Shown: positions 1 through 9,296 of the stretch, piece after piece
Numbering within the stretch: position 1 is the first letter of the stretch
Layout of the letters: each line of letters begins with the position of its first letter
Assembly (NCBI RefSeq): GCF_002959755.1
Contig: NZ_PPCW01000001.1
Span: 744,001-808,000 of the forward strand
Direction: 5' to 3'
Length of the DNA: 64,000 bases
Origin: Veillonella sp. T11011-6
Lineage (GTDB): Bacteria; Bacillota; Negativicutes; Veillonellales; Veillonellaceae
Program-made: the position numbers and the translations under genes
The notes under the pieces: model-generated
Databases searched by the model: none
What the model was told of the DNA's origin: nothing
Seen by the model: only the letters and a program-made list of their open reading frames with translations

Positions 1-518
1 GCATCAGCCATGATTTGTGTTGGATGGTCGATATCGCATTGTAAGTTTACAAGTGTAGGACGTTGTTCTAATACGCCATCTTCGTGACCTTCTTTTACTG
101 CATCGGATACTTGATGCATGTAAGCATTACCTTTGCCGATGTACATATCATCGCGGATACCGATTACATCAGCCATGAAGGAAATCATGTTAGCTGTTTC
201 ACGAACTGTTTCACCGTGAGCAATTTGGGATTTACCTTCATCCAAGTCTTGAACTTCTAAACCTAAAAGGTTACAAGCGGAGGCGAAGGAGAAGCGAGTT
301 CTTGTGGAGTTATCACGGAATAAGGAAATGCCAAGACCGCTGTCGAATACTTTAGTGGAAATATTGCGTTCTCTAAGAGCACGTAACGCATCAGCTACTG
401 CCCAAACACCTTTTAATTCATCTTCAGATTTTTCCCATGTAAGGAAGAAATCTTCGCCGTACATTTTGCTAACGTCTAAGTCTTTTAAAGTTTCAATACT
501 TTTATTGAAGTCTGTCAT
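1..518 (-). CDS. ygeW: Putative carbamoyltransferase YgeW, C-terminus outside window
   Basis: Partial gene; translation starts at the ATG at 518 behind GAGAGGA and runs off the left edge. The visible 172 residues contain the carbamoyl-phosphate loop of the ATCase/OTCase superfamily (DNSTRTR) and the HPTQ motif. The N-terminal sequence and the position directly after ygeX and ygeY fit YgeW, a carbamoyltransferase of the purine-degradation/selenium-linked cluster whose true substrate is unsettled. A 155-bp gap with a strong hairpin separates it from ygeY. It could be mistaken for ornithine carbamoyltransferase, but a bona fide argF is at 47660-48670, which supports a separate role. Confidence 0.85.
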   Translation of the reverse strand, partial: MTDFNKSIETLKDLDVSKMYGEDFFLTWEKSEDELKGVWAVADALRALRERNISTKVFDSGLGISLFRDNSTRTRFSFASACNLLGLEVQDLDEGKSQIAHGETVRETANMISFMADVIGIRDDMYIGKGNAYMHQVSDAVKEGHEDGVLEQRPTLVNLQCDIDHPTQIMAD

Positions 519-573
519 CTGTAAGTCCTCTCTTTCAATTCCCTAAAGGGCTACTTAGGATCTAACTTTATAC

Positions 574-599
574 GGTACCTCATCAAATGGTGAGGTACC
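574..599. other. Intercistronic hairpin between ygeY and ygeW
   Basis: GGTACCTCA and TGAGGTACC form a perfect 9-bp stem with an 8-nt loop. No U-tract follows on the minus strand, so it looks like an mRNA stability or processing hairpin and not an intrinsic terminator; it may set a different transcript level for ygeW. Confidence 0.6.
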
Positions 600-673
600 A
601 TATTAAATTTGTAGTTATGAACTATGTTCTAGTGATTTCCGTTTTAAAGAGATCTAATTCAATGTATATGATA

Positions 674-1984
674 TTAGTCTTTGCAGTATACGGATGGTAA
701 TAATGCATATACAGCTGCACATGTTACAAGGTCTTGTTTCCATGTGATTTCGTTAGGAGCATGTGCTTGTGCTTCTGCGCCAGGACCAAAGCCGATGCAA
801 GGGATACCATTACGGCCCATGATAGATACGCCGTTAGTGGAGAATGTCCATTTATCAGTCAATGGGCGAGCTTTACGCATTTCAACTGTGTCTTCAGCAC
901 CAATACGTTCGTTACCATACAAGCTAGTGTAGGCTTCTTCTAAAGCTTCTGTTACTTTGTGATCTTTAGGAATTACCCAAGTTGGGAAGTAACATTCGAT
1001 TGGATATGTCAAACCAGTCCAGGATGGACGAGCATATTCGTACATGGATACTTTCGCACCATATTCTTTAACATGTGGTAAAGCTTCGATTTCTGCCAAG
1101 CAGGATTGCCATGTTTCGCCAGCTGTCATACGACGGTCCAAGGAAACGGCGCAAGAGTCAGCTACTGCACAACGGCTTGGAGAAGTGTAGAAGATTTGGG
1201 AAGTAGTTACAGTACCGCGACCTAAGAAGCGAGCTTCTTCGTAGTGGTCTGGGTTGAATTTAGGGTCAAGCATTTTTACAAGGCCTTTAATTGCTGTGCT
1301 TTCATCAGCAGAGTTAGCATTCAAGTCACGGATATCTTGAAGAATATCTGCCATTTTGTAAATTGCGTTGTCACCGCGTTCTGGAGCAGAACCGTGGCAA
1401 GATACGCCTTGTACGTCTACGCGGATTTCCATACGACCACGTTGGCCACGGTAGATACCGCCGTCAGTTGGTTCAGTGGATACTACGAATTCAGGACGAA
1501 TATTGCGTTCTTTAATCATGTATTCCCAGCAAAGACCATCGCAGTCTTCTTCTTGTACTGTACCTACAACAAGTACGCGATATTTATCACTTAAAAGACC
1601 TAAGTCTTTCATGATTTTAGCGCCGTATACAGCGGATACGATACCACCTAATTGGTCAGATACACCACGACCACCGATTTTAGTTTCATCTTCGAAACCT
1701 TCATAAGGATCGAAATTCCAGTTATCGCGGTTGCCAATACCTACTGTATCGATATGAGCGTCGAAGGCAATAAGAGTTTTACCAGTACCCATGTAACCAA
1801 GAATGTTACCCATTGGATCTACTTCAACTTCGTCGAAGCCAAGATCTTTCATTTCTTTTTCAATGCGTTGAACGTGTTCTTTTTCTTCTGCACTTTCACC
1901 AGGGAATGCTACGATTTCACGTAAGAACTTGGTCATCGCTGGTCCATAAGTTGCTGCTGCTTGTTTAATTGCTTGTAAATCCAT
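674..1984 (-). CDS. ygeY: YgeY family M20 metallohydrolase
   Basis: 436-residue M20 peptidase-family hydrolase. Metal-site motifs are visible: AHID (H77, D79), D110, the general-base pair E145-E146, E171 and a late HAPNE histidine. M20 enzymes hydrolyse amide bonds of small acylated amino acids using two metal ions in the cytoplasm; the YgeY branch is repeatedly found with ygeX/ygeW in selenium-dependent or purine-fermenting clusters, and its substrate is not established. The start lies 12 nt after ygeX behind TAGGAGGC, so the two are one transcription unit. Family assignment is firm, precise reaction unknown. Confidence 0.9.
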   Translation of the reverse strand: MDLQAIKQAAATYGPAMTKFLREIVAFPGESAEEKEHVQRIEKEMKDLGFDEVEVDPMGNILGYMGTGKTLIAFDAHIDTVGIGNRDNWNFDPYEGFEDETKIGGRGVSDQLGGIVSAVYGAKIMKDLGLLSDKYRVLVVGTVQEEDCDGLCWEYMIKERNIRPEFVVSTEPTDGGIYRGQRGRMEIRVDVQGVSCHGSAPERGDNAIYKMADILQDIRDLNANSADESTAIKGLVKMLDPKFNPDHYEEARFLGRGTVTTSQIFYTSPSRCAVADSCAVSLDRRMTAGETWQSCLAEIEALPHVKEYGAKVSMYEYARPSWTGLTYPIECYFPTWVIPKDHKVTEALEEAYTSLYGNERIGAEDTVEMRKARPLTDKWTFSTNGVSIMGRNGIPCIGFGPGAEAQAHAPNEITWKQDLVTCAAVYALLPSVYCKD

Positions 1985-1996
1985 AATTAATGCCTC

Positions 1997-3208
1997 CTAA
2001 CGATCTTCACCATACCACATAATGTTTTTATATCTTTCAGGGTCTGTATCACCTTCAGTGGAGAAGCAGAGCACCTTTGAAGACGCATCTAATTCTAATT
2101 CCTTGCGTAAGTCTTCATATTCTGGCATTGTCATAATTGCCGTTACAAGACCTAGTGGAACTGCACCAGATTCACCTGTAGTGATTGGTGTATCACCTTT
2201 AATCGGTGCACCACCAACGCGCATCCCAAGTCTTGCTACCCAATCAGGAGCAGATACGAATACATCCGCATGGTTTCTCAAAATATCCCATGAAACTGTA
2301 TTTGGTTCACCACATGCAAGTCCAGCCATGATTGTTTCTAAATCACCCTCAACGATACGAGGATTACCATCATCAGCTACAGCCCCTTTGTATAAGCAAG
2401 CTGCTGCTTCAGCTTCTACAACCACTAATTTAGGTTTCTTAGTTGCATTGCTGTATAAATTAGTGAAATAACCTACTACAGCACCTGCTAGGGAACCTAC
2501 ACCAGCTTGTACAAATACATGAGTTGGTACCTTACAGTTTTCAGATTCTAACTGATTTGCAGTTTCCATAGCCATTGTGCCATAGCCTTGCATGATCCAG
2601 TTTGGAATTTCTTCATAACCTTCCCATGCTGTATCTTGAACTACAACACCATTTGGAACTTCTTTAGATTTTTTAGTTGCTAACCGTACACATTCATCGT
2701 AGTTGAATTCTTCGATTGTTACGGTAGCACCTTCATTTTCAATTTGTTTCCTACGATATTCTGTAGAGCCTTTAGGCATGAACACTACTGCTTTTTGACC
2801 TAATTTATTAGCAGCCCAGGCTACGCCACGTCCGTGGTTACCATCAGTAGCTGTAAAGAATGTAGCTTGTCCGAATTCTTCTTTTAATTGTGGAGAAGTT
2901 AATACATCATATGGTACATCTTCAACATTTTTACCAGTTTGTTGAGCTACATATTTTGCCATTGCATAAGAGCCGCCTAATACCTTAAATGCATTTAAGC
3001 CAAAGCGGTAAGATTCATCTTTTACAAAGAGAGAATTAACACCGATATAATCTGCTAATTTTTCTAGCGATACTAGTGGAGTTACACTATACTGTGGAAA
3101 ACTTTCATGAAACGCTTTAGCTTTCTTAATTTCTCTAACATCCATAACGGACAAAAACTTGTCACTAGATGGTGCCATCGTATTACGTTTCCACTGAATT
3201 CGGTCCAT
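1997..3208 (-). CDS. ygeX: Diaminopropionate ammonia-lyase
   Basis: 403-residue fold-type II PLP enzyme. The PLP lysine is K75 in LNAFKVLGGSYA, the glycine-rich phosphate loop is the GVGSLAGAV segment, and NHGRG follows the FTATDG motif. The length and these motifs match DpaL/YgeX, which splits 2,3-diaminopropionate into pyruvate and two ammonia molecules; pyruvate could feed the fermentative pathways of this organism. It lies between the PAS/HTH regulator (9 nt upstream) and ygeY, with AGGAGG before the ATG. Threonine dehydratase is the nearest alternative, but the cluster context favours ygeX. Confidence 0.92.
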   Translation of the reverse strand: MDRIQWKRNTMAPSSDKFLSVMDVREIKKAKAFHESFPQYSVTPLVSLEKLADYIGVNSLFVKDESYRFGLNAFKVLGGSYAMAKYVAQQTGKNVEDVPYDVLTSPQLKEEFGQATFFTATDGNHGRGVAWAANKLGQKAVVFMPKGSTEYRRKQIENEGATVTIEEFNYDECVRLATKKSKEVPNGVVVQDTAWEGYEEIPNWIMQGYGTMAMETANQLESENCKVPTHVFVQAGVGSLAGAVVGYFTNLYSNATKKPKLVVVEAEAAACLYKGAVADDGNPRIVEGDLETIMAGLACGEPNTVSWDILRNHADVFVSAPDWVARLGMRVGGAPIKGDTPITTGESGAVPLGLVTAIMTMPEYEDLRKELELDASSKVLCFSTEGDTDPERYKNIMWYGEDR

Positions 3209-3217
3209 ATTTGCCTC

Positions 3218-3850
3218 CTAGGATTCTTCCTTTACAGTATTTAAATCACTATAAAGAGTAAACTTAGAAATATTGAAATACTCCGCAATCTTTTCTGAAG
3301 ATTTAGAGATAAGAAAAGCCCCTTTTTCATTTAAGTAGCTAATAGCTTTTAGTCGCTCTACTTTATTCATGAGTGGGCCAGGTTTGCCAACTAACCGTTC
3401 TGCTTCTAGTAGTAAATCATCTAATAGTTCCGATACACTTGTAGTAATTTTTTCAACAGTGCCAGTCTCTGCTTGGCCTATCCCTATAAGACTTTCAAGT
3501 GATCGATGCATCATAACAAACTCTGTAATATCCTGATTAATTCCTAATAGGTATTCAATATTGCCATTATCATCACGGATATACATGGTAGAGGATTTTA
3601 ATATCCGTCCAGCCTTAGTTTTTGTTAGATACCCAAATCTACCTTCACTACCATCATCATAGTTGAGTACATCTAAAACCACATGTGATGGACCATCACC
3701 AACATGACGATTCGTTATCGTACCATTTTCTATATATACAAGTGATGTATCGAGATCTCCTTGTAAGTCATGTATTAGTACTTCACAAGATGGTCCGAAT
3801 TGTATGGCCAATCCATGGGCTATTACTTTTAGCCGTTCCAATGTACTCAT
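3218..3850 (-). CDS. YheO/DauR-type PAS-HTH transcriptional regulator
   Basis: 210 residues: an N-terminal YheO-like PAS domain (about 5-115, with VLIHDLQG and GINQDIT) and a C-terminal DNA-binding helix-turn-helix (about 150-205, with SEKIAEYFNISKFTLYSDL). Relatives such as DauR control amino-acid catabolic genes in response to a small ligand. It is the first gene of the ygeX-ygeY-ygeW unit, starting behind GGAGG, so it probably regulates that operon and itself through the palindrome at 3957-3977. Ligand unknown; diaminopropionate or a purine breakdown product are reasonable guesses. Confidence 0.87.
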   Translation of the reverse strand: MSTLERLKVIAHGLAIQFGPSCEVLIHDLQGDLDTSLVYIENGTITNRHVGDGPSHVVLDVLNYDDGSEGRFGYLTKTKAGRILKSSTMYIRDDNGNIEYLLGINQDITEFVMMHRSLESLIGIGQAETGTVEKITTSVSELLDDLLLEAERLVGKPGPLMNKVERLKAISYLNEKGAFLISKSSEKIAEYFNISKFTLYSDLNTVKEES

Positions 3851-3956
3851 TGAGATAACCTCCCTCTCATCGGTATCGGTTAACTTTATGGTCTAAATAA
3901 CTTCAGTCCGCTTATATAGTCAGCATTATGAGAACAATTCTAACTATTTTTGTATC

Positions 3957-4016
3957 AACCTAATTTTTTGTTAGGTTCCTTACTTAAATTATAGGTCTAT
4001 GTATACAAAAATGCAA
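3957..4016 (-). promoter_or_regulatory. Promoter and candidate operator of the regulator-ygeXYW operon
   Basis: On the minus strand TTGCAT (4011-4016) and TATAAT (3988-3993) are separated by 17 bp, a good sigma-70 promoter. Just downstream, AACCTAA (3957-3963) and TTAGGTT (3971-3977) form an inverted repeat with a 7-bp centre, near the expected start site, a typical repressor position. Function is inferred from position. Confidence 0.6.
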
Positions 4017-4330
4017 TGCTATTATGCATTAAAGTTATTTATAAACATTCAAACATATACATCCATTGTTATAAACATATACATTCCCTTTGATTTCCAT
4101 CATATAAACCGGATGTTATAAAAATTTTTAATGACCTTTGTGCTATCGCATCTATATAATTAAATCTATTCAAACTCTATAAAAATCAATGTATATCTAT
4201 ATTTTTATATGTATTAATTCAATCTGCTATGTCATTATGCATATATATATTTTTTATAAATACTCCTACATTCATAACTACCAAAAAGTTACGTCTATAT
4301 ACATAGTAAGTATATATAATCTTCTTATTG
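4017..4330. other. AT-rich intergenic spacer
   Basis: About 310 bases of very AT-rich DNA between the ygeXYW promoter and the flavodoxin terminator. It contains a low-complexity plus-strand open frame from 4189 with no ribosome site; I see no credible gene. Confidence 0.5.
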
Positions 4331-4377
4331 CATACAAAAAAGGCTGTAATAACGACATATCGTTATTACAGCCTTTA
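4331..4377 (-). terminator. Terminator of the DUF3793-flavodoxin operon
   Basis: A perfect 14-bp stem (4342-4355 with 4360-4373, 4-nt loop) followed on the minus strand by six T residues. Confidence 0.9.
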
Positions 4378-4421
4378 TATACTGTTATCTGTTAGGATTT
4401 ATGTTAATGGTTAAGAGTAAA

Positions 4422-4841
4422 CTATGCGTTTGCTAATGTTTTACCCAATTCTTCACATTGTGCTTTACCATCATCATCAGGTTCACCCAAGATTGCCACG
4501 CCATCAGCTACTAATTCGCCACCAGCGTCTTTAATGCGAGTGCCCCAATCTTCTAACCAAGTGCCACCCCAACCATAGGAGCCAAAGATTGCTACTTTTT
4601 TACCACCCAATTTAGCTTCTAATTCTGTGTAGAATGGTTCAAATTCGCCTTCTTCTAATTGTTCTGCACCCATATCAGCACAGCCAAGAGCTAGTTTTTC
4701 GTAAGCTGCTGCGTCATCTACGGATACTTCAGAAACAGATTTCACTTCAACTTCTTGACCTGCAGCTTTGATACCTTCAGCTACTGCTTGAGCCATTTGT
4801 TCTGTATTGCCTGTACCGGACCAATAAATTACACCAATCAT
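4422..4841 (-). CDS. Short-chain flavodoxin
   Basis: 139 residues, the usual length of short-chain flavodoxins. The FMN phosphate loop SGTGNT is at residues 8-13, with SYGWGG and a GCADMGAEQLEE segment for isoalloxazine contacts. It carries electrons at low potential in the cytoplasm and often replaces ferredoxin under iron limitation. It starts 10 nt after the DUF3793 gene behind TAGGAGG and ends with a strong terminator, so the pair forms a two-gene operon. A Fur-like site at the operon promoter would fit iron control, but that is inference. Confidence 0.93.
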   Translation of the reverse strand: MIGVIYWSGTGNTEQMAQAVAEGIKAAGQEVEVKSVSEVSVDDAAAYEKLALGCADMGAEQLEEGEFEPFYTELEAKLGGKKVAIFGSYGWGGTWLEDWGTRIKDAGGELVADGVAILGEPDDDGKAQCEELGKTLANA

Positions 4842-4851
4842 CTTGTACCTC

Positions 4852-5418
4852 CTAGGCCGTTCTTGCGACCAATGAACTAAATGTTTTTCCCAACATCAAT
4901 TGAGTTTGACAAAATTCACGACATGCTTTGTAACATAAGAAAGAGCGTTTTGCATCTACCACATCATGGTAAACTTTCCACTCTCCACACATACGATATC
5001 CACTGCCACGACGAGAAATAAAATATTTCACATCTTTTAATGGATAACCTAGAAATACGCCGATTTCATGTGGAAAATCAACACTTGCTTCCATACGATA
5101 TCTTAGGTGCTCAAGCATCTCCATAATGCTCATGCGATCATGATAACCGTAGGCTTTCAAAAATGTCATTACTGCAGGTTGCCGTACATAGTCTCGTAAT
5201 TGTTTCTCACGGAATACCAATAATAGTCTACGCGCTTTACAGCGACATAATTCAAAGAAGAACAATCCTTTTTCATTGAACTCTTTATTATATTCTGTCA
5301 ATACAAATTGGATTTGTTCATTCATGTCCCGTGGAATAGAAACCAAGTTCGAAAGTTTGATACCTCGAATTGCCGGTGCACAATGATATCCAATGATATG
5401 GTCAATTGAATTCATCAT
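4852..5418 (-). CDS. DUF3793 family protein
   Basis: About 188 residues from the ATG at 5418; a GTG seven codons upstream is possible, but CAGGT lies at better spacing before the ATG. The protein resembles DUF3793: a cysteine/arginine-rich FELCRCKARRLLLVF stretch, GVFLGYPLKDV and GEWKVYHD. Members are usually encoded next to flavodoxin or iron-uptake genes in anaerobic Firmicutes; no function is established. Conserved cysteines suggest metal or haem handling, which is only a guess. Confidence 0.8.
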   Translation of the reverse strand: MMNSIDHIIGYHCAPAIRGIKLSNLVSIPRDMNEQIQFVLTEYNKEFNEKGLFFFELCRCKARRLLLVFREKQLRDYVRQPAVMTFLKAYGYHDRMSIMEMLEHLRYRMEASVDFPHEIGVFLGYPLKDVKYFISRRGSGYRMCGEWKVYHDVVDAKRSFLCYKACREFCQTQLMLGKTFSSLVARTA

Positions 5419-5459
5419 AATAGTACCTGCCTGTTGCACATCGTTAGAACTTTCTCTAA

Positions 5460-5510
5460 TGAGAATAATTCCTATATGCCAATAGTACTCTTGATGAGAA
5501 AAATTGTCAA
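5460..5510 (-). promoter_or_regulatory. Promoter of the DUF3793-flavodoxin operon with Fur-like box
   Basis: Minus strand: TTGACA (5505-5510), 17-bp spacer, TACTAT (5482-5487). At the predicted start site, TGAGAATAATTCCTA (5460-5474) matches about 11 of 15 positions of the 7-1-7 Fur consensus as I recall it, and AGAATAATT recurs at the -35 side. The promoter is strong; the Fur assignment is tentative. Confidence 0.6.
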
Positions 5511-5540
5511 GAATAATTGATATATATTTTCAATAATTAT

Positions 5541-6176
5541 TTATTTTTTAACCGTTAGCAAAGTCTTAACTTTAGGGAATATCGCAGCATCATCAGCTTC
5601 ATTTATAGCTATAAAACGTGCATTCGGACCAGTATACTTATCATCAAAAAGGCTAATATGTAAAACTTCATTATAAGAATTATTATTAGCTACACTTTTA
5701 TATTTTAATATTCCTTCGTATACATTACCTTGTTTAGCTAATGGCGTTACAACTGTGAAAGTACCAAGAATTGGACTATCCCCCTTATTAATAGCAGAAG
5801 CAAGTGCACCTAGTGAAGATGGATCTGCATTGACATGCTTAGTTTCACTCATGCGACCAGATAATTGCTTTCCTAATACTATATTACCATATACAGCATA
5901 GTTCATTTCATTTTCGTTTTTAATATTCAATGTATATACATTAGCAGAGGTAGCACCCGCTTCTATAAGCACAGATTTAATATCTTTTTTTGCATCGCCT
6001 GCAAAAAGTGCTTTAGGATTATTTTGATACATTGTAACACCTTCAGGTAATTTAACACCTTGATATGTTACAGTTTGACTTTTATTCAAAACGGACTTAA
6101 TGTTTGCTGCAGAACCTATTGCTGGAACAGATACTAATACAGCAGCTGCAGTAGCAAGTAATACTAATTTTTTCAT
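5541..6176 (-). CDS. Secreted hypothetical protein
   Basis: 211 residues with a clear signal peptide (MKKLVLLATAAAVLVSVPAIGSA, cleavage about residue 23-24) and no further membrane segment, so probably periplasmic. The mature part is mostly beta-type sequence with no motif I recognise and no cysteine. It starts behind GAGGAG and stands alone between glnS and the flavodoxin operon. No downstream U-rich hairpin was seen, so its transcript may run towards the DUF3793 promoter region. Confidence 0.7.
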   Translation of the reverse strand: MKKLVLLATAAAVLVSVPAIGSAANIKSVLNKSQTVTYQGVKLPEGVTMYQNNPKALFAGDAKKDIKSVLIEAGATSANVYTLNIKNENEMNYAVYGNIVLGKQLSGRMSETKHVNADPSSLGALASAINKGDSPILGTFTVVTPLAKQGNVYEGILKYKSVANNNSYNEVLHISLFDDKYTGPNARFIAINEADDAAIFPKVKTLLTVKK

Positions 6177-6240
6177 ATGTCTCCTCTAATGAAATGTTAA
6201 TGTCACAAACTCTCAACATTTATAGTAACAACACAGTAGT

Positions 6241-6270
6241 AAAGAACCGCCTTTAGTGGAGCGGTTCTTT
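6241..6270 (-). terminator. Terminator of glnS
   Basis: 10-bp perfect stem (AAAGAACCGC with GCGGTTCTTT) around a 10-nt loop, 35 bp after the glnS stop; U-tract weak. Confidence 0.7.
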
Positions 6271-6304
6271 ATCATTATCTTAGCAACGTATATGCCTGAC
6301 TAAA

Positions 6305-7993
6305 TTATTTTTTTTGTGCCTTAGCCCAGCTATCGCGTAAACCAACAATACGGTTCATTACGATATGATTTGGTGTACTATCTTTATCAGTTACAAAGTA
6401 ACCTTGGCGCAAGAATTGGAAATGGTCTCCTGGTACAGTATTAGCAAGACATGCTTCCCCTTTACTATGGAATACTTGTAAGGAGTCATGGTTGAAATCG
6501 CCCAAGAAGTCTTTACCATCGGAATCTTCTTTAAGTAAATAATCATATAAGCGAGATTCAATATCTACTGCAGTAGATGCTTCAACCCAGTGCAATGTAC
6601 CTTTTACCTTACGAGTGCAACCGCTGCCGCTCTTAGTTTCTGGATCATATGTACAGTGTATTTCTGTAATATTGCCATTTTCATCTTTGATAACATCAGT
6701 ACATGTAATGAAGTATGCACCTTTTAAGCGTACTTCTTTACCTGGTGCCAAGCGGAAGAATTTCTTAACTGGCTCTTCCATAAAGTCATTGCGTTCAATG
6801 TAGATTTCACGACCGAATACAACTTCACGATTACCCAACTCTTCATTTTCTGGATTATTTTCAACTGTGCATAGTTCAGTTTGACCTTCTGGATAGTTCG
6901 TAATAACAACTTTCACAGGATCAATAACTACCATAGGGCGTGTAGCTTTGAGTTTCAAATCTTCACGGATACAGAACTCAAGCAAAGCAATATCAACAAC
7001 GCTATCTGCTTTAGCGACGCCAATACGATCACAGAAATCACGAATCGCTTCTGGCGTGTAACCACGACGACGCAAGCCAGAAATAGTAGGCATACGAGGA
7101 TCATCCCAGCCAGCTACGAGACCAGCTTCCACAAGTGCACGTAATTTACGTTTGGACATAACCATTTTAGTTACATTTAAACGAGCAAATTCAATTTGTT
7201 GCGGAATTTCAGTATCATCCCAATCCTCAAGTACCCAATCATACAATGGACGATGAACTTCAAACTCTAAAGTACAGATAGAGTGTGTAACACGTTCGAT
7301 AGCATCTTCAATAGGATGAGCAAAGTCATACATAGGGTAAATCTTCCACTCATTGCCTGTGTTATGATGTTCTGCATTTACAATACGATAAAGAACAGGG
7401 TCACGCATAACGATATTAGGATGGCCCATGTCGATTTTTGCACGCAATACCTTTTCACCATCAGCGTATTGACCATCTTTCATTTCTTCGAAGAGTTTCA
7501 AGTTTTCTTCTACGCTACGATCGCGGTATGGGCTATTAACACCAGGTGTAGAGAAATCGCCACGGGTTTGTTTAATTTCATCAGCCGTTTGATCATCTAC
7601 ATACGCTTTGCCAAGAGTAATTAATTTCTTAGCATATTCGTACATTTGACCAAAATAGTCAGATGCATAACGTGGTTCATCAGCCCAATCAAAGCCGAGC
7701 CATTTTACATCTTCCATGATGGAGTTTACGTATTCAACATCTTCTTTTGCAGGATTCGTATCATCAAAACGAAGATTTGTTAAGCCATTGTACTGTTTGC
7801 CAATACCAAAGTTAAGACAAATAGATTTAGCATGACCAATATGTAAGTAACCATTTGGTTCTGGCGGGAAGCGAGTTAACACACGACCACCGTATTTGCC
7901 AGTTTCGTTATCTTTGTTGATGATAGCTTCGATAAAGTTAACAGACACAACTTCTTCAGGAGCTACAGTTTTTTCAATATCTTTATGTTCCAA
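6305..7993 (-). CDS. glnS: Glutamine-tRNA ligase
   Basis: Class I aminoacyl-tRNA synthetase of about 562 residues that charges tRNA-Gln. The HIGH motif ([12 protein letters not shown], about residues 43-54) and the KMSKS counterpart VMSKRKL (about residue 280) are present, followed by the GlnRS beta-barrel anticodon domain. Start choice: an ATG at 8008 has no ribosome site, while GGAGG sits 8 nt before an in-frame TTG at 7993, so the TTG is preferred. Presence of GlnRS means the indirect Glu-tRNA-Gln amidation route need not serve glutamine here. No T-box leader fits in the short upstream gap. Confidence 0.95.
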   Translation of the reverse strand: MEHKDIEKTVAPEEVVSVNFIEAIINKDNETGKYGGRVLTRFPPEPNGYLHIGHAKSICLNFGIGKQYNGLTNLRFDDTNPAKEDVEYVNSIMEDVKWLGFDWADEPRYASDYFGQMYEYAKKLITLGKAYVDDQTADEIKQTRGDFSTPGVNSPYRDRSVEENLKLFEEMKDGQYADGEKVLRAKIDMGHPNIVMRDPVLYRIVNAEHHNTGNEWKIYPMYDFAHPIEDAIERVTHSICTLEFEVHRPLYDWVLEDWDDTEIPQQIEFARLNVTKMVMSKRKLRALVEAGLVAGWDDPRMPTISGLRRRGYTPEAIRDFCDRIGVAKADSVVDIALLEFCIREDLKLKATRPMVVIDPVKVVITNYPEGQTELCTVENNPENEELGNREVVFGREIYIERNDFMEEPVKKFFRLAPGKEVRLKGAYFITCTDVIKDENGNITEIHCTYDPETKSGSGCTRKVKGTLHWVEASTAVDIESRLYDYLLKEDSDGKDFLGDFNHDSLQVFHSKGEACLANTVPGDHFQFLRQGYFVTDKDSTPNHIVMNRIVGLRDSWAKAQKK

Positions 7994-8075
7994 CGTTCTA
8001 ACCTCCATAGGATAAATATTCTTTTATTTTACCATATTTTGCATAATACCGCATATCTTTTGAGGTCTTGTGATA

Positions 8076-9125
8076 TTAGTCGAAATCAGCTAAGTCTATA
8101 CCAGCTTTTTTAAGCTCTTCTAAGGCAGACTCTACATCCATTTCTGGTTTCTTATAGTTAACTTCTTCATTAACACAGGTCTTTAATGGTTTCTTATGAA
8201 CGCCAGCAATAATATTGTCAGCCGTCAAAATAGACATATCATAACGCGTACGATCAGTATAAGAACCAATATGTGGTACGATAAGACAGTTCTCAACATC
8301 CAATAATGGATGATCTGCTGGCAATGGCTCTGGATCAGTTACGTCAAGTGCTGCGTAATCGATTTCACCTGTTTTTAGGGCATTAATCAAAGCATCTGTA
8401 TCAACGATAGGTCCACGGCCAACATTAACAAACAATGCAGTATTCTTCATTTTTTTGAAGAATGCTTCATCACACATGTGATATGTTTCATCTGTTAGTG
8501 GAGCCATCACACAAACTACATCACTAGTAGCTAACAAGTCATCTAATTCCATATACGTAGTTTTATGAATCTTGTCATCAATACGCTGATTACGATTATG
8601 GTATACCACAGTCATACCGAATGCACGGGCACGACGAGAAATAGATACACCAATAGCCCCCATCCCAATAATACCAAGGGTACGGCGACTCAAATCAAAA
8701 CCTTTAATATTAGATGGTCTTTGAGCCCAACGTCCTTCTTTTACGAAATTAGCATTTTCCAGAATACGACGACTAGCAGTGGCAATCAATGTAAAAGCAA
8801 GCTCTGCTACGGTTTCATTAAGAACACCTGGCGTATTGCCATAAGGAATACCTGCTGCCGTTAATTCATCAATTTTTACATTATCATAACCCACAGCTGC
8901 TTGAGCAATAACCTTTAAATTAGGTGCATTTTTTACAAGATCACCGTCTACATCTAAAGGGCGAACACACCACAAACCATCCGCATCAACGAGCCATTCC
9001 TTTAAGGTCTCACGAGGCATTACAGTCTTTTCAGTCCATTGGCGCACATCTACGTGCTCTTTTAAATAAGCAATTGCATCTTTACGGACTAAACCGTTTA
9101 CAACAACTAGAGGTTTTTTTTCCAT
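8076..9125 (-). CDS. D-isomer 2-hydroxyacid dehydrogenase
   Basis: 349 residues. The NAD-binding loop GMGAIG is at about 154-159 and the catalytic triad of the family is visible as R237 (VGRGP), E266 (DPEP) and H285 (PHIGS). Such enzymes interconvert 2-oxo acids and D-2-hydroxy acids (glycerate, phosphoglycerate, lactate); substrate cannot be read from the sequence. There is no ACT domain, so it is unlikely to be a full-length regulated SerA. It is monocistronic; GGAGG lies about 11 nt before the ATG. Confidence 0.85.
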   Translation of the reverse strand: MEKKPLVVVNGLVRKDAIAYLKEHVDVRQWTEKTVMPRETLKEWLVDADGLWCVRPLDVDGDLVKNAPNLKVIAQAAVGYDNVKIDELTAAGIPYGNTPGVLNETVAELAFTLIATASRRILENANFVKEGRWAQRPSNIKGFDLSRRTLGIIGMGAIGVSISRRARAFGMTVVYHNRNQRIDDKIHKTTYMELDDLLATSDVVCVMAPLTDETYHMCDEAFFKKMKNTALFVNVGRGPIVDTDALINALKTGEIDYAALDVTDPEPLPADHPLLDVENCLIVPHIGSYTDRTRYDMSILTADNIIAGVHKKPLKTCVNEEVNYKKPEMDVESALEELKKAGIDLADFD

Positions 9126-9245
9126 ATGTATAAGTCCTCCAAAAGCGTCTTATAATACACGCACAAGAATTTCGCGTTAAAGTTAATATTATATATTTCT
9201 ACTATATACTTATATTTTATACTAGAAAGCTGGCGTAATACAACA

Positions 9246-9273
9246 AAAAGGAGTAAGGCCTAGGCCTTACTCC
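9246..9273 (-). terminator. Terminator of mscL
   Basis: Perfect palindrome (GGAGTAAGGCC on each side of a TA centre, 9250-9273) followed on the minus strand by TTTTTG. Confidence 0.9.
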
Positions 9274-9296
9274 CTTTATGTAGCTTTAAATTTGAA

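Noticed and set aside
4189-4395. Plus-strand 68-residue open frame
   Set aside because: Very AT-rich low-complexity sequence (Y/I/N), no ribosome site, and it runs through the flavodoxin terminator.
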